A stretch of 64,000 nt of DNA from Synergistaceae bacterium (GTDB taxonomy: Bacteria; Synergistota; Synergistia; Synergistales; Aminobacteriaceae), in contig JAFRAH010000021.1 of the NCBI GenBank assembly GCA_017405525.1, positions 1 to 64,000 on the forward strand. Reading direction: 5' to 3'. Positions 47,910-56,996 of the stretch are shown piece by piece (position 1 is the first letter of the stretch; every line of letters begins with the position of its first letter). A program made the translations under genes and the position numbers. The notes under the pieces are model-generated. The model worked only from the letters and a program-made list of their open reading frames with translations, did not search any database and was not told the origin of the DNA.

Positions 47910-48428
47910 CTAGAGAACGCTCACAATATCGGCCTTGCTCTTACGGGAAAAATGACGGTCTGAAGGCATCGCATCATCAGCAGGGTAACCAACCGGGAAA
48001 AGTGCCACAAGGTCATAGCCCTTCATCTCCGGGAAGAGCTCCGCAGCTTTCGGTGCGTCAAAGTACCCTACCCATGTAGTGCCCAGTCCCTCAGCATGTA
48101 CGGCAAGCATTATGTGTGTGGCAATTATGCTCGCGTCAACGTCCTCGAAATTCCTTCCGTCTGACGGCCTCACGAATGCGCCATCACCAAGACCACCGAC
48201 TGCCAAGATTATGGGAACGTCCTTCATCCATGGGAACGGTGCACATGACGTGATTTTTTCGAGGGACTCAGGGGACTTCATGACCCAGATTTTGACGGGC
48301 TGAATATTTTTCGCGGTAGGGGCAGAAATTGCGGCATCAAGTATTTTGTGGAGCTTCTCATCATCAACTGGTCTTGATGAAAATTTGCGGCATGAATAAC
48401 GCGACGTAACAAGCTCAGAAAAATTCAT
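47910..48428 (-). CDS. Nitroreductase family protein
   Basis: The 172-residue flavoprotein has the N-terminal FMN contact SRYSCRKFSSRPVDDEKL, the conserved SAPTAKNIQPVKIWV and the C-terminal TTWVGYFDAPKAAELFP and LVALFPVGYP. It is shorter than oxygen-insensitive nitroreductases and resembles the small BluB/nitroreductase-like reductases of anaerobes. It would use NAD(P)H on an unknown substrate. A minus-strand TATAAT at 48462-48467 is a plausible -10 box. First gene of the operon with thpR. Confidence 0.9.
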   Translation of the reverse strand: MNFSELVTSRYSCRKFSSRPVDDEKLHKILDAAISAPTAKNIQPVKIWVMKSPESLEKITSCAPFPWMKDVPIILAVGGLGDGAFVRPSDGRNFEDVDASIIATHIMLAVHAEGLGTTWVGYFDAPKAAELFPEMKGYDLVALFPVGYPADDAMPSDRHFSRKSKADIVSVL

Positions 48429-48473
48429 GTGGTAAGCAACTCCTTTTAGGTTTTCACGTAATTATAGCGCACA

Positions 48474-48506
48474 AAAAAACGGCCTCCCCTAAAATGGGAA
48501 GACCGC
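48474..48506 (-). terminator. Terminator of the miaA-ispH-rpsA operon
   Basis: In minus-strand RNA CGGUCUUCCC pairs with GGGGAGGCCG using two wobble pairs, followed by a U-run (A 48474-48480). Confidence 0.7.
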
Positions 48507-48525
48507 CGGGAAATTCAGTGCCTTG

Positions 48526-50145
48526 TTATTCCTTGACCCATTCAGTGCCCCTGAAGGCATCAGCAAACGGGTTGTAGGCAACTTCCTCGCTGTCGTCCTC
48601 GTAGCCTGTTGAGTCCTTGACGGGACGGCGGTTCTTGGGTCTGCGTTCCCTGTGTTCGCCGCGGTCAGTGCGCTCGCCTCTCTGGTCGGGTTTTCCGGGT
48701 TCACGCTCAGGCTTTGCGGGAGCGGGTTCGGGTTCTGGTTCTGGCTCAAGTGCGGCAAGTGAGAGCCTCATCCTGCGCTGCTCAGGGTTGACCTCAAGGA
48801 CTCGTGCCGTAACTTCCTGGCCTTCCTGGAGGACATCGCCGGGCTTCTCGACCCTCTTGCGGCTGAGCTGGGATATGTGGATCAGTGCCTCTACTCCCTC
48901 TTCAACCTCAACGAATGCGCCGAAGTCTGCAAGCCTCACTACCTTGACCTGAATATCCTGGCCGGTGAGGTAACGCTCGTCTATCTTGTTCCACGGGTCA
49001 TTGAGCTGCTTATAGCCTAGGCTTATGCGGCGTTTCTCAAGGTCAACGTCAAGCACAAGCACTTCAAGTTCCTGCTTCTTCTTGAGGACTTCCGAAGGCT
49101 TCTTTATCCTTGCCCATGATATGTCGCCGACATGGACTAGGCCCTCTATTCCGGGTTCAAGCTCAACGAATGCCCCAAAGTCTGTAATGTTGGTTACTGT
49201 GCCCTTGATGATGTCGCCCTTGTGAATGCGATCGCCTACGGTGTCCCAAGGATCTCCGGCAACCTGCTTGATGCTGAGGGAGATTCTGTCCTTCTCCCTG
49301 TCAATGCCGATAACCTTCACGGTAACTTTGTCGCCCTTCTTGAACATGTCCTTGATCTTGAAGGAACGCTTCCATGTAATTTCCGTGAGGTGAACGAGGC
49401 CATCCATCTCGCCAAGATTCACGAACACGCCGAAATCCATAAGGCTCGAAACTTCACCCTCCAGAACATCGCCTTCATGAACGCGTGCGTAGAACTTTTC
49501 CTTTCGTTCTTTCTCGGCTTCTTCGAGGAGTTCGCGTCGTGAGAATACTAGCCTGTGCTTCCGTTTGTCGTGGTCAATGACTTTAACGGTCAGGTCTTTG
49601 CCCACGTAGGTCTGAGGGTTAGCCCCCCTGCCTGCAAGTGTGAGCTGTGAGATCGGCACAAAACCCTCTACACCCATCGCGTTGACCATGAGGCCGCCCT
49701 TTACGCGGCTGAGTCCCTTGACCTGCATCACGGGGCTTTCCTTTAGGGATGCCTCCAGAGTGTCCCACCTCTTGTCGAGCTCGTGCCTCCAGCGTGAGAG
49801 CAGCAACTGTGCTTCCTCGCCGTCCCTTACGCTGACAACCTCAACCTCGATTGTGTCGCCGGGCTTGGGTTCTGAGCCTTCCTCCTCAATGAGGGCGTGG
49901 TTTGTGTATTCCCTCATGGGAAGAACTCCCTCACACTTAAAGCCAATATCAACGAGGAATCCCGAATCGCTTCTGCTGATTACTGTTCCTGTCTTGATCT
50001 CGCCCCTGCGAAGGTGTACGTTGTCCCCGTACTTGTCGAGGGCTTCCTGCATCGTCTCAGGCTCTGTTGCTTCCTGCTTGACGGGTGCTGCTTCCGGTGC
50101 TTCTTGTACTGCTTCCTGTGCTAAAACTTCCTGCTGATTCTCCAT
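48526..50145 (-). CDS. rpsA: Ribosomal protein S1-like protein, five S1 domains
   Basis: The 539-residue protein has an acidic N-terminal tail (1-40) and five S1 RNA-binding repeats. The last three carry the strong signatures [37 protein letters not shown] and [19 protein letters not shown]. After about residue 450 comes a low-complexity tail ([10 protein letters not shown], then Arg/Glu-rich), which differs from standard S1. It binds mRNA at the ribosome. Its position downstream of ispH follows the ispH-rpsA neighbourhood seen in clostridia, where the two may even be fused; here they are separate by 90 bases. Confidence 0.92.
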   Translation of the reverse strand: MENQQEVLAQEAVQEAPEAAPVKQEATEPETMQEALDKYGDNVHLRRGEIKTGTVISRSDSGFLVDIGFKCEGVLPMREYTNHALIEEEGSEPKPGDTIEVEVVSVRDGEEAQLLLSRWRHELDKRWDTLEASLKESPVMQVKGLSRVKGGLMVNAMGVEGFVPISQLTLAGRGANPQTYVGKDLTVKVIDHDKRKHRLVFSRRELLEEAEKERKEKFYARVHEGDVLEGEVSSLMDFGVFVNLGEMDGLVHLTEITWKRSFKIKDMFKKGDKVTVKVIGIDREKDRISLSIKQVAGDPWDTVGDRIHKGDIIKGTVTNITDFGAFVELEPGIEGLVHVGDISWARIKKPSEVLKKKQELEVLVLDVDLEKRRISLGYKQLNDPWNKIDERYLTGQDIQVKVVRLADFGAFVEVEEGVEALIHISQLSRKRVEKPGDVLQEGQEVTARVLEVNPEQRRMRLSLAALEPEPEPEPAPAKPEREPGKPDQRGERTDRGEHRERRPKNRRPVKDSTGYEDDSEEVAYNPFADAFRGTEWVKE

Positions 50146-50235
50146 CAGTAAATAAATACCCCCTGTACTTCCTGCTTTTGCCGCAATAATATTTTATGAT
50201 AAGCCTCACGGTTATATTTTTCCCCGGAGGCAAGA

Positions 50236-51093
50236 TCAACTGTTAGTCATCTCAGAAACAACTGCCTTTACGTTCTCTATGAGCCATTCGGGAGTGCTTG
50301 CTCCTGCCGCTATGCCTATGTTCCTTTTGCCACTGAACCACTGGGAATTACTTTCAGCCTCTGCAACGTCCTCAACCCAAAGAACATTAACGCCCTCAGC
50401 CTCTAGAATGTCGCGGAGCTTGCCAGTGTTTGCGCTCGACTTCCCGCCAATGAGCACGACACCGTCAATCTTGTTGTTCCTGACGAGTTCACGCACTGCA
50501 TCCTGACGTTCCGACGTTGCCCGGCAGATTGTGTTGAACACCCGCAGCTCTGAGCACTTCCCCGTGAGGATGCCTGCAACACGTTCAAGCCTCTCCTGCC
50601 TCTGCGTGGTCTGAGAGATCAGCGCAATCCGGGAGCGTGGCTGTATGTTCCGGGCTTCCTCATCGTCTGCTACAACCTCAGAACTTCCTGAGACTGAGAC
50701 ATGGCCGAGAATCCCCTTGATTTCGGGGTGGTTCTTGTCGCCGAGTAAGACAACGTGATAGCCCTCAAGCGATAACTTTTCCGCCGTGTCCTGAGCCTTT
50801 TTCACGAACGGGCAGGTCATATCTGCAACGTCAACCCCCCGTGCCTTAAGCCTCGCAATGACTTCAAGCGGTTCACCGTGAGCACGTATCAGGACTTTAG
50901 CCCCTGAAGGTATCTCGCTGTCATCATGAGCTACACGCAAGCCCATAGCCTCAAGCCTCGCGACTTCCTGCGGATTGTGTATGGGAAGTCCTATAGTCCA
51001 GACTTCGGGATTATGTGCCAGTGCCTCAGAGATTGCATCTATTGCGCGCTTCACACCGAAACAAAATCCGGCATGTTCAGCCATGACTATCAT
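50236..51093 (-). CDS. ispH: 4-hydroxy-3-methylbut-2-enyl diphosphate reductase
   Basis: The 285-residue iron-sulfur enzyme makes IPP and DMAPP in the last MEP-pathway step. The three cluster Cys are seen in EHAGFCFGVKRAI, DMTCPFVKKAQ and FNTICRATSERQDAV. The conserved LIRAHGEP and the IAAGASTPEWLIE ending are complete. The gene overlaps miaA by four bases upstream and precedes rpsA. Confidence 0.96.
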   Translation of the reverse strand: MIVMAEHAGFCFGVKRAIDAISEALAHNPEVWTIGLPIHNPQEVARLEAMGLRVAHDDSEIPSGAKVLIRAHGEPLEVIARLKARGVDVADMTCPFVKKAQDTAEKLSLEGYHVVLLGDKNHPEIKGILGHVSVSGSSEVVADDEEARNIQPRSRIALISQTTQRQERLERVAGILTGKCSELRVFNTICRATSERQDAVRELVRNNKIDGVVLIGGKSSANTGKLRDILEAEGVNVLWVEDVAEAESNSQWFSGKRNIGIAAGASTPEWLIENVKAVVSEMTNS

Positions 51094-52037
51094 GATGCGT
51101 CCTCTGTCTTGTGTATGTGGTTTCTGATTGCGTTTATGATTTCTTCCTCGTGATTGGACTCCGACATGTCAAACCATATTGCGGGCTCGAACTTCTTGAA
51201 CCACGTCTGCTGCCTCCTGCAAAATGCCTTTGTCCGTGATATTGAGATTTCCAGTGCCTCATCAAGTTTTAGTTTTCCCCTGTGATAGTCTATGAGCTCC
51301 TTATAGCCCAAGCCTTTAAGCGGGGTATATCTGTCGTCAAAGCCGTTCTTCATGAGCCATTCTACTTCTTCGGGAAATCCTGAGTGATATTCCTGCTCTA
51401 ATCGTATCTCGATGCGCTCGAACAATTCCTGCCTTGAGCGCGACAACCCTATATATAGAACGTCAAACCCGTAATCCCTCTTTGAGCCTTCACTGTATAT
51501 CTGTGATGGAGCTTTGCCGGTCAAGTCCCAGATTTCGAGGGCACGCGTTACTCTCTGCACGTCGTTCTTGTGGAGCTTTTCCGCCGTTGCCGGGTCAACC
51601 TCCGCAAGCCTCATGTGCAGGAGCTCTGCACCCTGTGAGTTCGCGAGTGCCTCATACTTTCCACGAACGTCATCATCTGAGGGCAGGTCTTCATTCAGTG
51701 AGGCGTGAAAGAGTGCGTTGTAGTAGAACGGAGTACCTCCCACAAAAACCGGGAGCTTCCTGCGGGCATAAATACGTGATGCGGCCTTTGAGGCTCTTTC
51801 TGCGAAGTCTGAGACGGTAAATTTTTCGTCAGGGTCTGAAATGTCTATCATGTGGTGGGGAATTTCCCGGCGGAGTGATTGTGTTACCTTGTCTGTACCC
51901 ACGTCCATATAGCGATAGACTTGGCGCGAGTCTACTGAGATTATTTCAGCGTTCAATTTTTCTGCTACGGACAAGCTGAGTGCCGTTTTCCCTACGGCTG
52001 TAGCTCCGATCAAAGCAACCACTGGCTGCCGGTTCAT
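51090..52037 (-). CDS. miaA: tRNA dimethylallyltransferase
   Basis: The 315-residue enzyme adds a dimethylallyl group to A37 of tRNAs reading UNN codons. It has the P-loop LIGATAVGKTALSL, the catalytic VDSRQVYRYMDVGTDK, FVGGTPFYYNALF and the C-terminal RQQTWFKKF that contacts tRNA. Its substrate DMAPP is made by ispH, the next gene in the operon, a logical pairing. The ATG overlaps no upstream gene. Confidence 0.96.
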   Translation of the reverse strand: MNRQPVVALIGATAVGKTALSLSVAEKLNAEIISVDSRQVYRYMDVGTDKVTQSLRREIPHHMIDISDPDEKFTVSDFAERASKAASRIYARRKLPVFVGGTPFYYNALFHASLNEDLPSDDDVRGKYEALANSQGAELLHMRLAEVDPATAEKLHKNDVQRVTRALEIWDLTGKAPSQIYSEGSKRDYGFDVLYIGLSRSRQELFERIEIRLEQEYHSGFPEEVEWLMKNGFDDRYTPLKGLGYKELIDYHRGKLKLDEALEISISRTKAFCRRQQTWFKKFEPAIWFDMSESNHEEEIINAIRNHIHKTEDAS

Positions 52038-52095
52038 GAAAATCTTTAAGACCTCGTTCGTTAATCAAAGCGTAAAATAAAAATAAAGTGTGAGA

Positions 52096-52104
52096 ATTAT
52101 AGCA
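52096..52104 (-). promoter_or_regulatory. Extended -10 promoter for the miaA-ispH-rpsA operon
   Basis: On the minus strand TG-c-TATAAT lies 58 bases upstream of the miaA ATG. Confidence 0.55.
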
Positions 52105-52125
52105 TAAACTTTAACTTTGCAAGCG

Positions 52126-52131
52126 TATAAT
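52126..52131 (+). promoter_or_regulatory. Possible -10 box for the rhodanese gene
   Basis: TATAAT, without the TGn extension, lies 47 bases before ATG 52179 and is divergent to the miaA promoter 25 bases away. Confidence 0.4.
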
Positions 52132-52178
52132 GTGAACAACAGTTCCCCAAAAACACAGAAAGGTTTTGTGATGCATCC

Positions 52179-52697
52179 ATGAAAAAAATTCCTCCCCTTG
52201 AGGTTGCCGCCCCTGTAATGTTCGCATTCATATTCATCGTTACGCTGATATTCTCACGGCTTGAGCCACACGTTGAGGAAGTTGATGCGCAATATGTCAG
52301 TGAACGCAAAGGAATGCCGGGGTATGTCCTTGTTGACGCGCGCCCAGAAGACCAGTATCTTGGGAAGTCCCCGCGTCATGGAGTACCTGGCGGGCATATT
52401 CCCGGAGCATTGAGCTTTCCGTTCGAGGACTTGAAGATACCTGCGGCGTCGGCGGCTCTCTCGAAGGCAGGAATAACAAAGGACAAGACCGTCATTGTGT
52501 ACTGTAACACCGGGGTGCTTTCTGGGAGGTTTGCTGACCAGCTTGTGAGGAGGTTCAACTTTTCGGCCTCAAGGATCAAGAACTATAGGGGCAGTACTGT
52601 TGACTGGGTCAGGAATCCGCGGAACATACTCCTTCCGCCCGGACATGAGACAGGATTTATTGAGGACGTTCATTCGCAGAGGTTCAGGGGGAAATAG
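52179..52697 (+). CDS. Membrane-anchored rhodanese-like sulfurtransferase
   Basis: The 172-residue protein has an N-terminal membrane anchor (about residues 9-27, VAAPVMFAFIFIVTLIF) and one rhodanese domain. The catalytic loop reads VYCNTGVLSGR, with the active Cys in the expected place, and VLVDARPEDQYLGKS and GGHIPGALSFPFEDL precede it. The domain would face outside the cytoplasmic membrane if the anchor is a standard signal anchor. A role in extracytoplasmic sulfur relay or stress is possible. It stands between divergent miaA and the convergent dehydratase gene. Confidence 0.88.
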   Translation: MKKIPPLEVAAPVMFAFIFIVTLIFSRLEPHVEEVDAQYVSERKGMPGYVLVDARPEDQYLGKSPRHGVPGGHIPGALSFPFEDLKIPAASAALSKAGITKDKTVIVYCNTGVLSGRFADQLVRRFNFSASRIKNYRGSTVDWVRNPRNILLPPGHETGFIEDVHSQRFRGK

Positions 52698-52702
52698 CCT
52701 AC

Positions 52703-53758
52703 TCATCCCCTGCCTGAGAGAATATCCATCGTCCTAGTTACTCCCTCACTGATGCTATAGCGTGCACGCCACCCTAGAGACTTAAGCCTTGACGCGTCCA
52801 TTACCGCCCTCATGGCCGCACTGTAGCCCCTTCGCTCGTTCTCGTCAGGGAGCTCAAAGACCACCTCACAGCCTGAATACCCCGCAACAATCCCCGCAAG
52901 CTCCTTAAGGGTTATGTCGGATTGAGCATCGGCTATGTTGTAGGGCTTCCCACTTTCAGCCCTGAGCAATAACGTGAGAAGTGCAGAGACAGCATCAGCC
53001 ACATAGATATACGAGAATAACTGCCTGCCCTCGCTCTTGAGGATTATGTTTTCACCGGCAAGCCCCTTCCTGATGAACTGTGATAATGCCTTCGAGTCGT
53101 CCATCCTCATAGTAGGGCCATAAGTTCTCGGCAGTCTTGGGATTACGCAGTCAACTCCGTACTGCTGACGGTATGACTGGCAGAGCGTCTCACCGCATCG
53201 TTTGGCCTCCGGGTAACCTGCCCTTGCCGTCGAGATGTCTATATCCCCGCAATATTCCTCGCTGAAGCGGTTGGTGTCTCCCCTGTTCCTGCCGTAGACC
53301 TCAACGGATGACGCAAACATGAAGCGTTCAGTGCCGTGATGCCTCGCGAAGTCTAGGAGGTTGTTCAGGCCGATGATGTTGGCGGTGATTGTCCCCACAG
53401 GGTCGGACGAATACGCAAGGGGATGTGTCGCGCTGGCAAGGTGGAAGACAAACTCAAACCTTCCGGGAAAATCCCCTAATGCCTCGTTGATGTCATGCTC
53501 AAAGAATGAGAACCCCTCATCACCGAGATAACTCCCGAACCTTTCACGGGCTGCCCCGGTTTTACGGCCTAGTGCGAAAATCTTGATGTCTTGACCGTAC
53601 TCCTTGCGTCTGAAAATCAGAACGTCAACAAGAAAGCTACCGATTAGCCCAGTTGCTCCTGAGATGAGGAAGGTCTTTCCCGTCAGCTTGTCCCATTCGA
53701 GATTAAGCCCGGCTGTTTGTTCAACGTCCTCAATATAGAGCGGGCTGTCAAATACCAT
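52703..53758 (-). CDS. NAD-dependent epimerase/dehydratase (extended SDR)
   Basis: The 351-residue protein has the nucleotide-binding FLISGATGLIGSFLVD and the catalytic Ser...Tyr-x-x-x-Lys set (ASSVEVYG and YPEAKR). FVFHLASATHPLAYSSDPV supports the UDP-glucuronate decarboxylase-like branch. It overlaps the cytidylyltransferase by 11 bases, and the two together suggest synthesis of a CDP- or other NDP-activated surface sugar or polyol. A DegT-type aminotransferase is divergent. Exact substrate unknown. Confidence 0.9.
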   Translation of the reverse strand: MVFDSPLYIEDVEQTAGLNLEWDKLTGKTFLISGATGLIGSFLVDVLIFRRKEYGQDIKIFALGRKTGAARERFGSYLGDEGFSFFEHDINEALGDFPGRFEFVFHLASATHPLAYSSDPVGTITANIIGLNNLLDFARHHGTERFMFASSVEVYGRNRGDTNRFSEEYCGDIDISTARAGYPEAKRCGETLCQSYRQQYGVDCVIPRLPRTYGPTMRMDDSKALSQFIRKGLAGENIILKSEGRQLFSYIYVADAVSALLTLLLRAESGKPYNIADAQSDITLKELAGIVAGYSGCEVVFELPDENERRGYSAAMRAVMDASRLKSLGWRARYSISEGVTRTMDILSGRG

Positions 53759-54470
53759 AGAGATTGCCGCCTTCCCTCCTTACGAACGACTTGAAGAGCT
53801 CCAGGTCATCCGGGGTAGTGAGCTTTATGTTTTTGTCCGAGCCCGCCGCAAAATACAACCTCACTCCGAGATCCGCCATCATCGTATTAGCGTATGATGA
53901 CCCGTGAATGCCTATGCCCCGGTCAAATGCCTCATGGTACTTCTCAGAGAGAAGAGAGAACTTGTAGACTTGGGGGGTAGATACTCTCCTTAGTGTCTCG
54001 CGGGGAATGTAGCGGGTTGTCGATATGTCGTCGTCAATGATGAATATCTGCTCGTTGTATGGGAGTGAGGTTACTGCGTTGCCGTACTGCCTGCACTTCA
54101 CGATAACGTCAGACAATACAGCGTCATCAACAAGCGGGCGTATACCGTCATGAATTATGATGATGTCGTCGGGTTCACACTTTCCTTCAAGGTTGAAGAC
54201 ACCGTTACGGATTGATTCCTGAGCTGATGAGCCGCCGGACACTACCCATTTGAGCTTAGTGATGCCGAACTGCTTTGCGTATGCCCTGAGAATGTCATGC
54301 CATCCGTCGAGGCAGACTACTTCTATTGCGTCTATGTCTGGGTGTTTCTGGAATGCCGCAAGTGTATAGATGATTATGGGCTTGTCGTTTACGTTCACGA
54401 ACTGCTTGGGAATGTCGTAATGCATTCTTGACCCGACACCGCCAGCAATAATTATAGCCGTGTTTGACAT
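53748..54470 (-). CDS. IspD/TarI-type cytidylyltransferase
   Basis: ATG 54470 follows CGGAGG; a longer ORF upstream is not supported. The 240-residue enzyme has the CTP-binding IIAGGVGSRMHYDIPKQF, the conserved HDGIRPLV, and VSTPQVYKF and NIKLTTPDDLELF at the C-terminus. It could be IspD of the MEP pathway (ispH is nearby) or a TarI-like enzyme activating a polyol phosphate. The overlapping epimerase gene favours a surface-polymer role, but the two cannot be separated by reading alone. Confidence 0.88.
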   Translation of the reverse strand: MSNTAIIIAGGVGSRMHYDIPKQFVNVNDKPIIIYTLAAFQKHPDIDAIEVVCLDGWHDILRAYAKQFGITKLKWVVSGGSSAQESIRNGVFNLEGKCEPDDIIIIHDGIRPLVDDAVLSDVIVKCRQYGNAVTSLPYNEQIFIIDDDISTTRYIPRETLRRVSTPQVYKFSLLSEKYHEAFDRGIGIHGSSYANTMMADLGVRLYFAAGSDKNIKLTTPDDLELFKSFVRREGGNLYGI

Positions 54471-54498
54471 TTTGGCCTCCGTGTAAATTTCTTGATGG

Positions 54499-54507
54499 TG
54501 ATATAAA
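54499..54507 (+). promoter_or_regulatory. Extended -10 box before the DegT aminotransferase
   Basis: TG-a-TATAAA lies only 16 bases before ATG 54523, which would give a very short leader. Confidence 0.4.
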
Positions 54508-54522
54508 ATTCTAGCACAGGAG

Positions 54523-55671
54523 ATGATGAACAAGTTGACACTACCAATCTTAGACCTTAAGCGTTCATTCAGTGAGATAAAGCCGGAGGTCTTCGCGGCA
54601 CTTGAGAGGATATTTGACGAACAGAGCTTCATTCTCGGCCATGAGGTAAGGAACTTTGAGGCTCATTGCGAGGAATATCTTGAGCTTCCTGAAGGCTCAT
54701 GTGTAGGCTGTGCTTCCGGGACTGACGCACTTCTTCTTGCGCTGATGTCCTGCGGCATTAAGCCCGGCGATGAGGTCATCACTACACCGTTCACGTTCTT
54801 TGCGACTTCCGGGACGATTGCACGGCTCGGAGCTGTCCCGGTTTTTGCGGACGTTGACCCCGTAACCTACAACATAGACATTCAGCAGGCCATGACGAAA
54901 ATCACGGACAAGACCAAAGCGTTCTTACCTGTTCATCTTTTCGGGCAGATGTGCGGGCTTGAGGACGTAATCCCTGAGCTTCACCGCCGTGGAATTTCCG
55001 TAATCGAGGACGCGGCTCAGGCATTCGGTGCCTCACGCATAAAGGACGGAAAAATCACCCGTGCCGGGACTGTGGGGGATGTAGGGTGCTACTCGTTCTT
55101 CCCGACCAAGAACTTGGGGGGCTGTGGTGATGGCGGTATGGTCGCAACGTCAGACCCTGAACGTTCGGAGAGGCTCAGGAGGTTACGAGTTCACGGCTCA
55201 GGGACAACGTACTATCACGAGGAGGTAGGCATAAACTCACGGCTTGATGCCCTGCAGGCGGCAGTACTCGACATAAAGCTGCGTCATCTTGAGGCATGGA
55301 ACGAGGAACGGCGGAAGGTTGCGGAGTACTACAGGCTGCTCTTCAAGACGAATGACCTTCAGGAGTTCATCACTGCACCTGTTGAGGTTGAGGGGAACTA
55401 TCACATCTGGCATCAGTACGTTGTGCGCGTGAAGTCCGGGCGTGATGAGCTGATGGAGTGGCTCAACAGCCGGGGCTTTGCCGTGAGGGTGTATTATCCC
55501 CTTCCGTTGCACCTTCAGCCGTGCTTTGGGTACTTAGGCTATGAGGCCGGGGATTTCCCGGTGAGTGAGAGGTTATCCCGTGAAGTTCTTGCTCTGCCGG
55601 TTTTTCCGGGACTTAAGCCCGAAGAGCAGGAGGAGCTTGTTCGTAGCATGGCCGAATTTTTCCGGGCATAA
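54523..55671 (+). CDS. DegT/DnrJ/EryC1/StrS-type sugar aminotransferase
   Basis: The 382-residue PLP enzyme transfers an amino group to a keto-sugar nucleotide. It shows PILDLKRSFSEIKPEV at the N-terminus, the substrate/PLP region VGCASGTDALLLALM, VIEDAAQAFGA, and the Lys that binds PLP in FFPTKNLGGCGDGGM. AGGAG touches the first ATG (54523), so ATG 54526 or TTG 54535 are alternative starts. With the divergent epimerase and cytidylyltransferase it outlines a small nucleotide-sugar locus. Confidence 0.92.
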   Translation: MMNKLTLPILDLKRSFSEIKPEVFAALERIFDEQSFILGHEVRNFEAHCEEYLELPEGSCVGCASGTDALLLALMSCGIKPGDEVITTPFTFFATSGTIARLGAVPVFADVDPVTYNIDIQQAMTKITDKTKAFLPVHLFGQMCGLEDVIPELHRRGISVIEDAAQAFGASRIKDGKITRAGTVGDVGCYSFFPTKNLGGCGDGGMVATSDPERSERLRRLRVHGSGTTYYHEEVGINSRLDALQAAVLDIKLRHLEAWNEERRKVAEYYRLLFKTNDLQEFITAPVEVEGNYHIWHQYVVRVKSGRDELMEWLNSRGFAVRVYYPLPLHLQPCFGYLGYEAGDFPVSERLSREVLALPVFPGLKPEEQEELVRSMAEFFRA

Positions 55672-55683
55672 GGTTAAGAGCCG

Positions 55684-55698
55684 TTGTCTCAGAGACAA
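55684..55698. promoter_or_regulatory. Perfect palindrome overlapping the liv promoter (candidate operator)
   Basis: TTGTCTCAGAGACAA has perfect seven-base arms around one central base. Its right arm includes the presumptive -35 box of livK, so a dimeric regulator here would block RNA polymerase. No T-run follows, so it is not a terminator. The regulator is unknown. Confidence 0.5.
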
Positions 55699-55721
55699 GC
55701 AATAAAAGCACGTGATATAAT
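55692..55721 (+). promoter_or_regulatory. Promoter of the liv operon
   Basis: GAGACA (55692-55697), 18 bases, then TATAAT (55716-55721), with a TG-a extension. The -35 matches four of six consensus positions. Confidence 0.55.
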
Positions 55722-55762
55722 TTCCGAACATTTCAGAATAATTGAAGGAGTTGTTTTTTATC

Positions 55763-56893
55763 ATGCGCAAGTTTCTAGTGGCATTAGTGCTTGTGTTGAT
55801 GCTTTGTGTTTGCGCGTCGGCTGATGACGGCGTAATCAAGGTAGGCATCTTCAACTGCCTCACAGGTCAGAACGCATTCGGAGGACAGCTTGAGCTTGAG
55901 GGCACGCAGTTAGCTCACTCACTGTTCCCTGAGATACTCGGCAGGAAGGTCGAGCTCGTCATAGTGGACAACAAGTCGGACAAGGTCGAGGCCGCAAACG
56001 CAGTAACCCGTCTCATCGAGAACGACAAGGTGAACGCGATAATCGGCACATACGGCTCATCATTGGCCATGGCAGGCGGAGAAGTTGCAGAGAAGGCAGG
56101 TATCCCCGTAATCGGAACGTCATGCACCAACCCCCTCGTAACTCTCGACAAGAAGTTCTACTTCCGCGTGTGCTTCATTGACCCGTTCCAGGGAGCAGGA
56201 GCAGCTACATATGCCTTCCGCAATCTTGGACTCAAGAAGGCAGCTACCCTCGTTGACATGTCGAATGATTACAGCGTTGGCTTGGGAAAATTCTTCCGCG
56301 ACAGCTTCAAGAAGATGGGCGGGGAAATCGTAGCCTCATTGTTCTACCAGTCAGGCGACACAGATTTTACGGCACAGCTCACGGCACTGATTGACGCTCA
56401 GCCTGATATAGTGTTCCTCCCGGCATATTTTGCTGAGGGTGCAATAGTCCTCAAGCAGGCTAAAGAGCTCGGAGCGGCGTTCAGGTTTATCGGTGCTGAC
56501 GCTATGGACAACCCCGAAATAGTTACTCTCGGCGGCGATGCTGTGGAGGGCTTCATGCATACTACATTCGCATATGACCCCTCAATGCCGGAGATGAACG
56601 AGGTAGCTAAGGCTTTCACCGCTGCGTGGAACGAGGTTCACCCCGACAAAGCCCCGAACGTAAACTGCGCACTGGGCTATGACTGCTACATCATGCTCAA
56701 GGACGCGATCGAGAGGGCAGGAAGTGCAGACCCGGCGAAAATCCGTGATGCACTGGAGGCAACGAGAGATCTTCCGACGGTTACGGGAATGACTACGATT
56801 AACGCCACTCATGACGCAGAAAAGGACATGGGAATTGTCGAGATACGCGGAGGGAAGAAGACCTTTGTCGGTATCGTAGTGCCTGAAGTCTAA
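55763..56893 (+). CDS. livK: Branched-chain amino acid ABC transporter, substrate-binding protein
   Basis: ATG 55763 follows AAGGAG by about 12 bases. The 376-residue periplasmic protein has a signal peptide (KFLVALVLVLMLCVCASA) and the type I periplasmic fold of the Leu/Ile/Val-binding family: IKVGIFNCLTGQNAFGG at the N-terminus, NAIIGTYGSSLAMAGGEVAE with the ligand-contacting Ser/Thr, and QPDIVFLPAYFAEG. It feeds the LivH/LivM-LivG/LivF transporter downstream. A hairpin with a T-run after its stop probably reduces expression of the membrane genes relative to this one. Confidence 0.93.
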   Translation: MRKFLVALVLVLMLCVCASADDGVIKVGIFNCLTGQNAFGGQLELEGTQLAHSLFPEILGRKVELVIVDNKSDKVEAANAVTRLIENDKVNAIIGTYGSSLAMAGGEVAEKAGIPVIGTSCTNPLVTLDKKFYFRVCFIDPFQGAGAATYAFRNLGLKKAATLVDMSNDYSVGLGKFFRDSFKKMGGEIVASLFYQSGDTDFTAQLTALIDAQPDIVFLPAYFAEGAIVLKQAKELGAAFRFIGADAMDNPEIVTLGGDAVEGFMHTTFAYDPSMPEMNEVAKAFTAAWNEVHPDKAPNVNCALGYDCYIMLKDAIERAGSADPAKIRDALEATRDLPTVTGMTTINATHDAEKDMGIVEIRGGKKTFVGIVVPEV

Positions 56894-56935
56894 GCCCCAA
56901 CCTTCAATCATAATTCAGTCATAACGTGAAACTTT

Positions 56936-56969
56936 AAGGGGAGGGTGAATTAGTGCCCTTCCTTTTTTT
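56936..56969 (+). terminator. Partial terminator (attenuator) between livK and livH
   Basis: AAGGGGAGGG (56936-56945) pairs imperfectly with CCCTTCC (56956-56962), followed by seven T. Such a hairpin inside a binding-protein operon usually lowers but does not abolish read-through. Confidence 0.6.
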
Positions 56970-56996
56970 GTACACAGTGAAAGGTAATGATAGACA

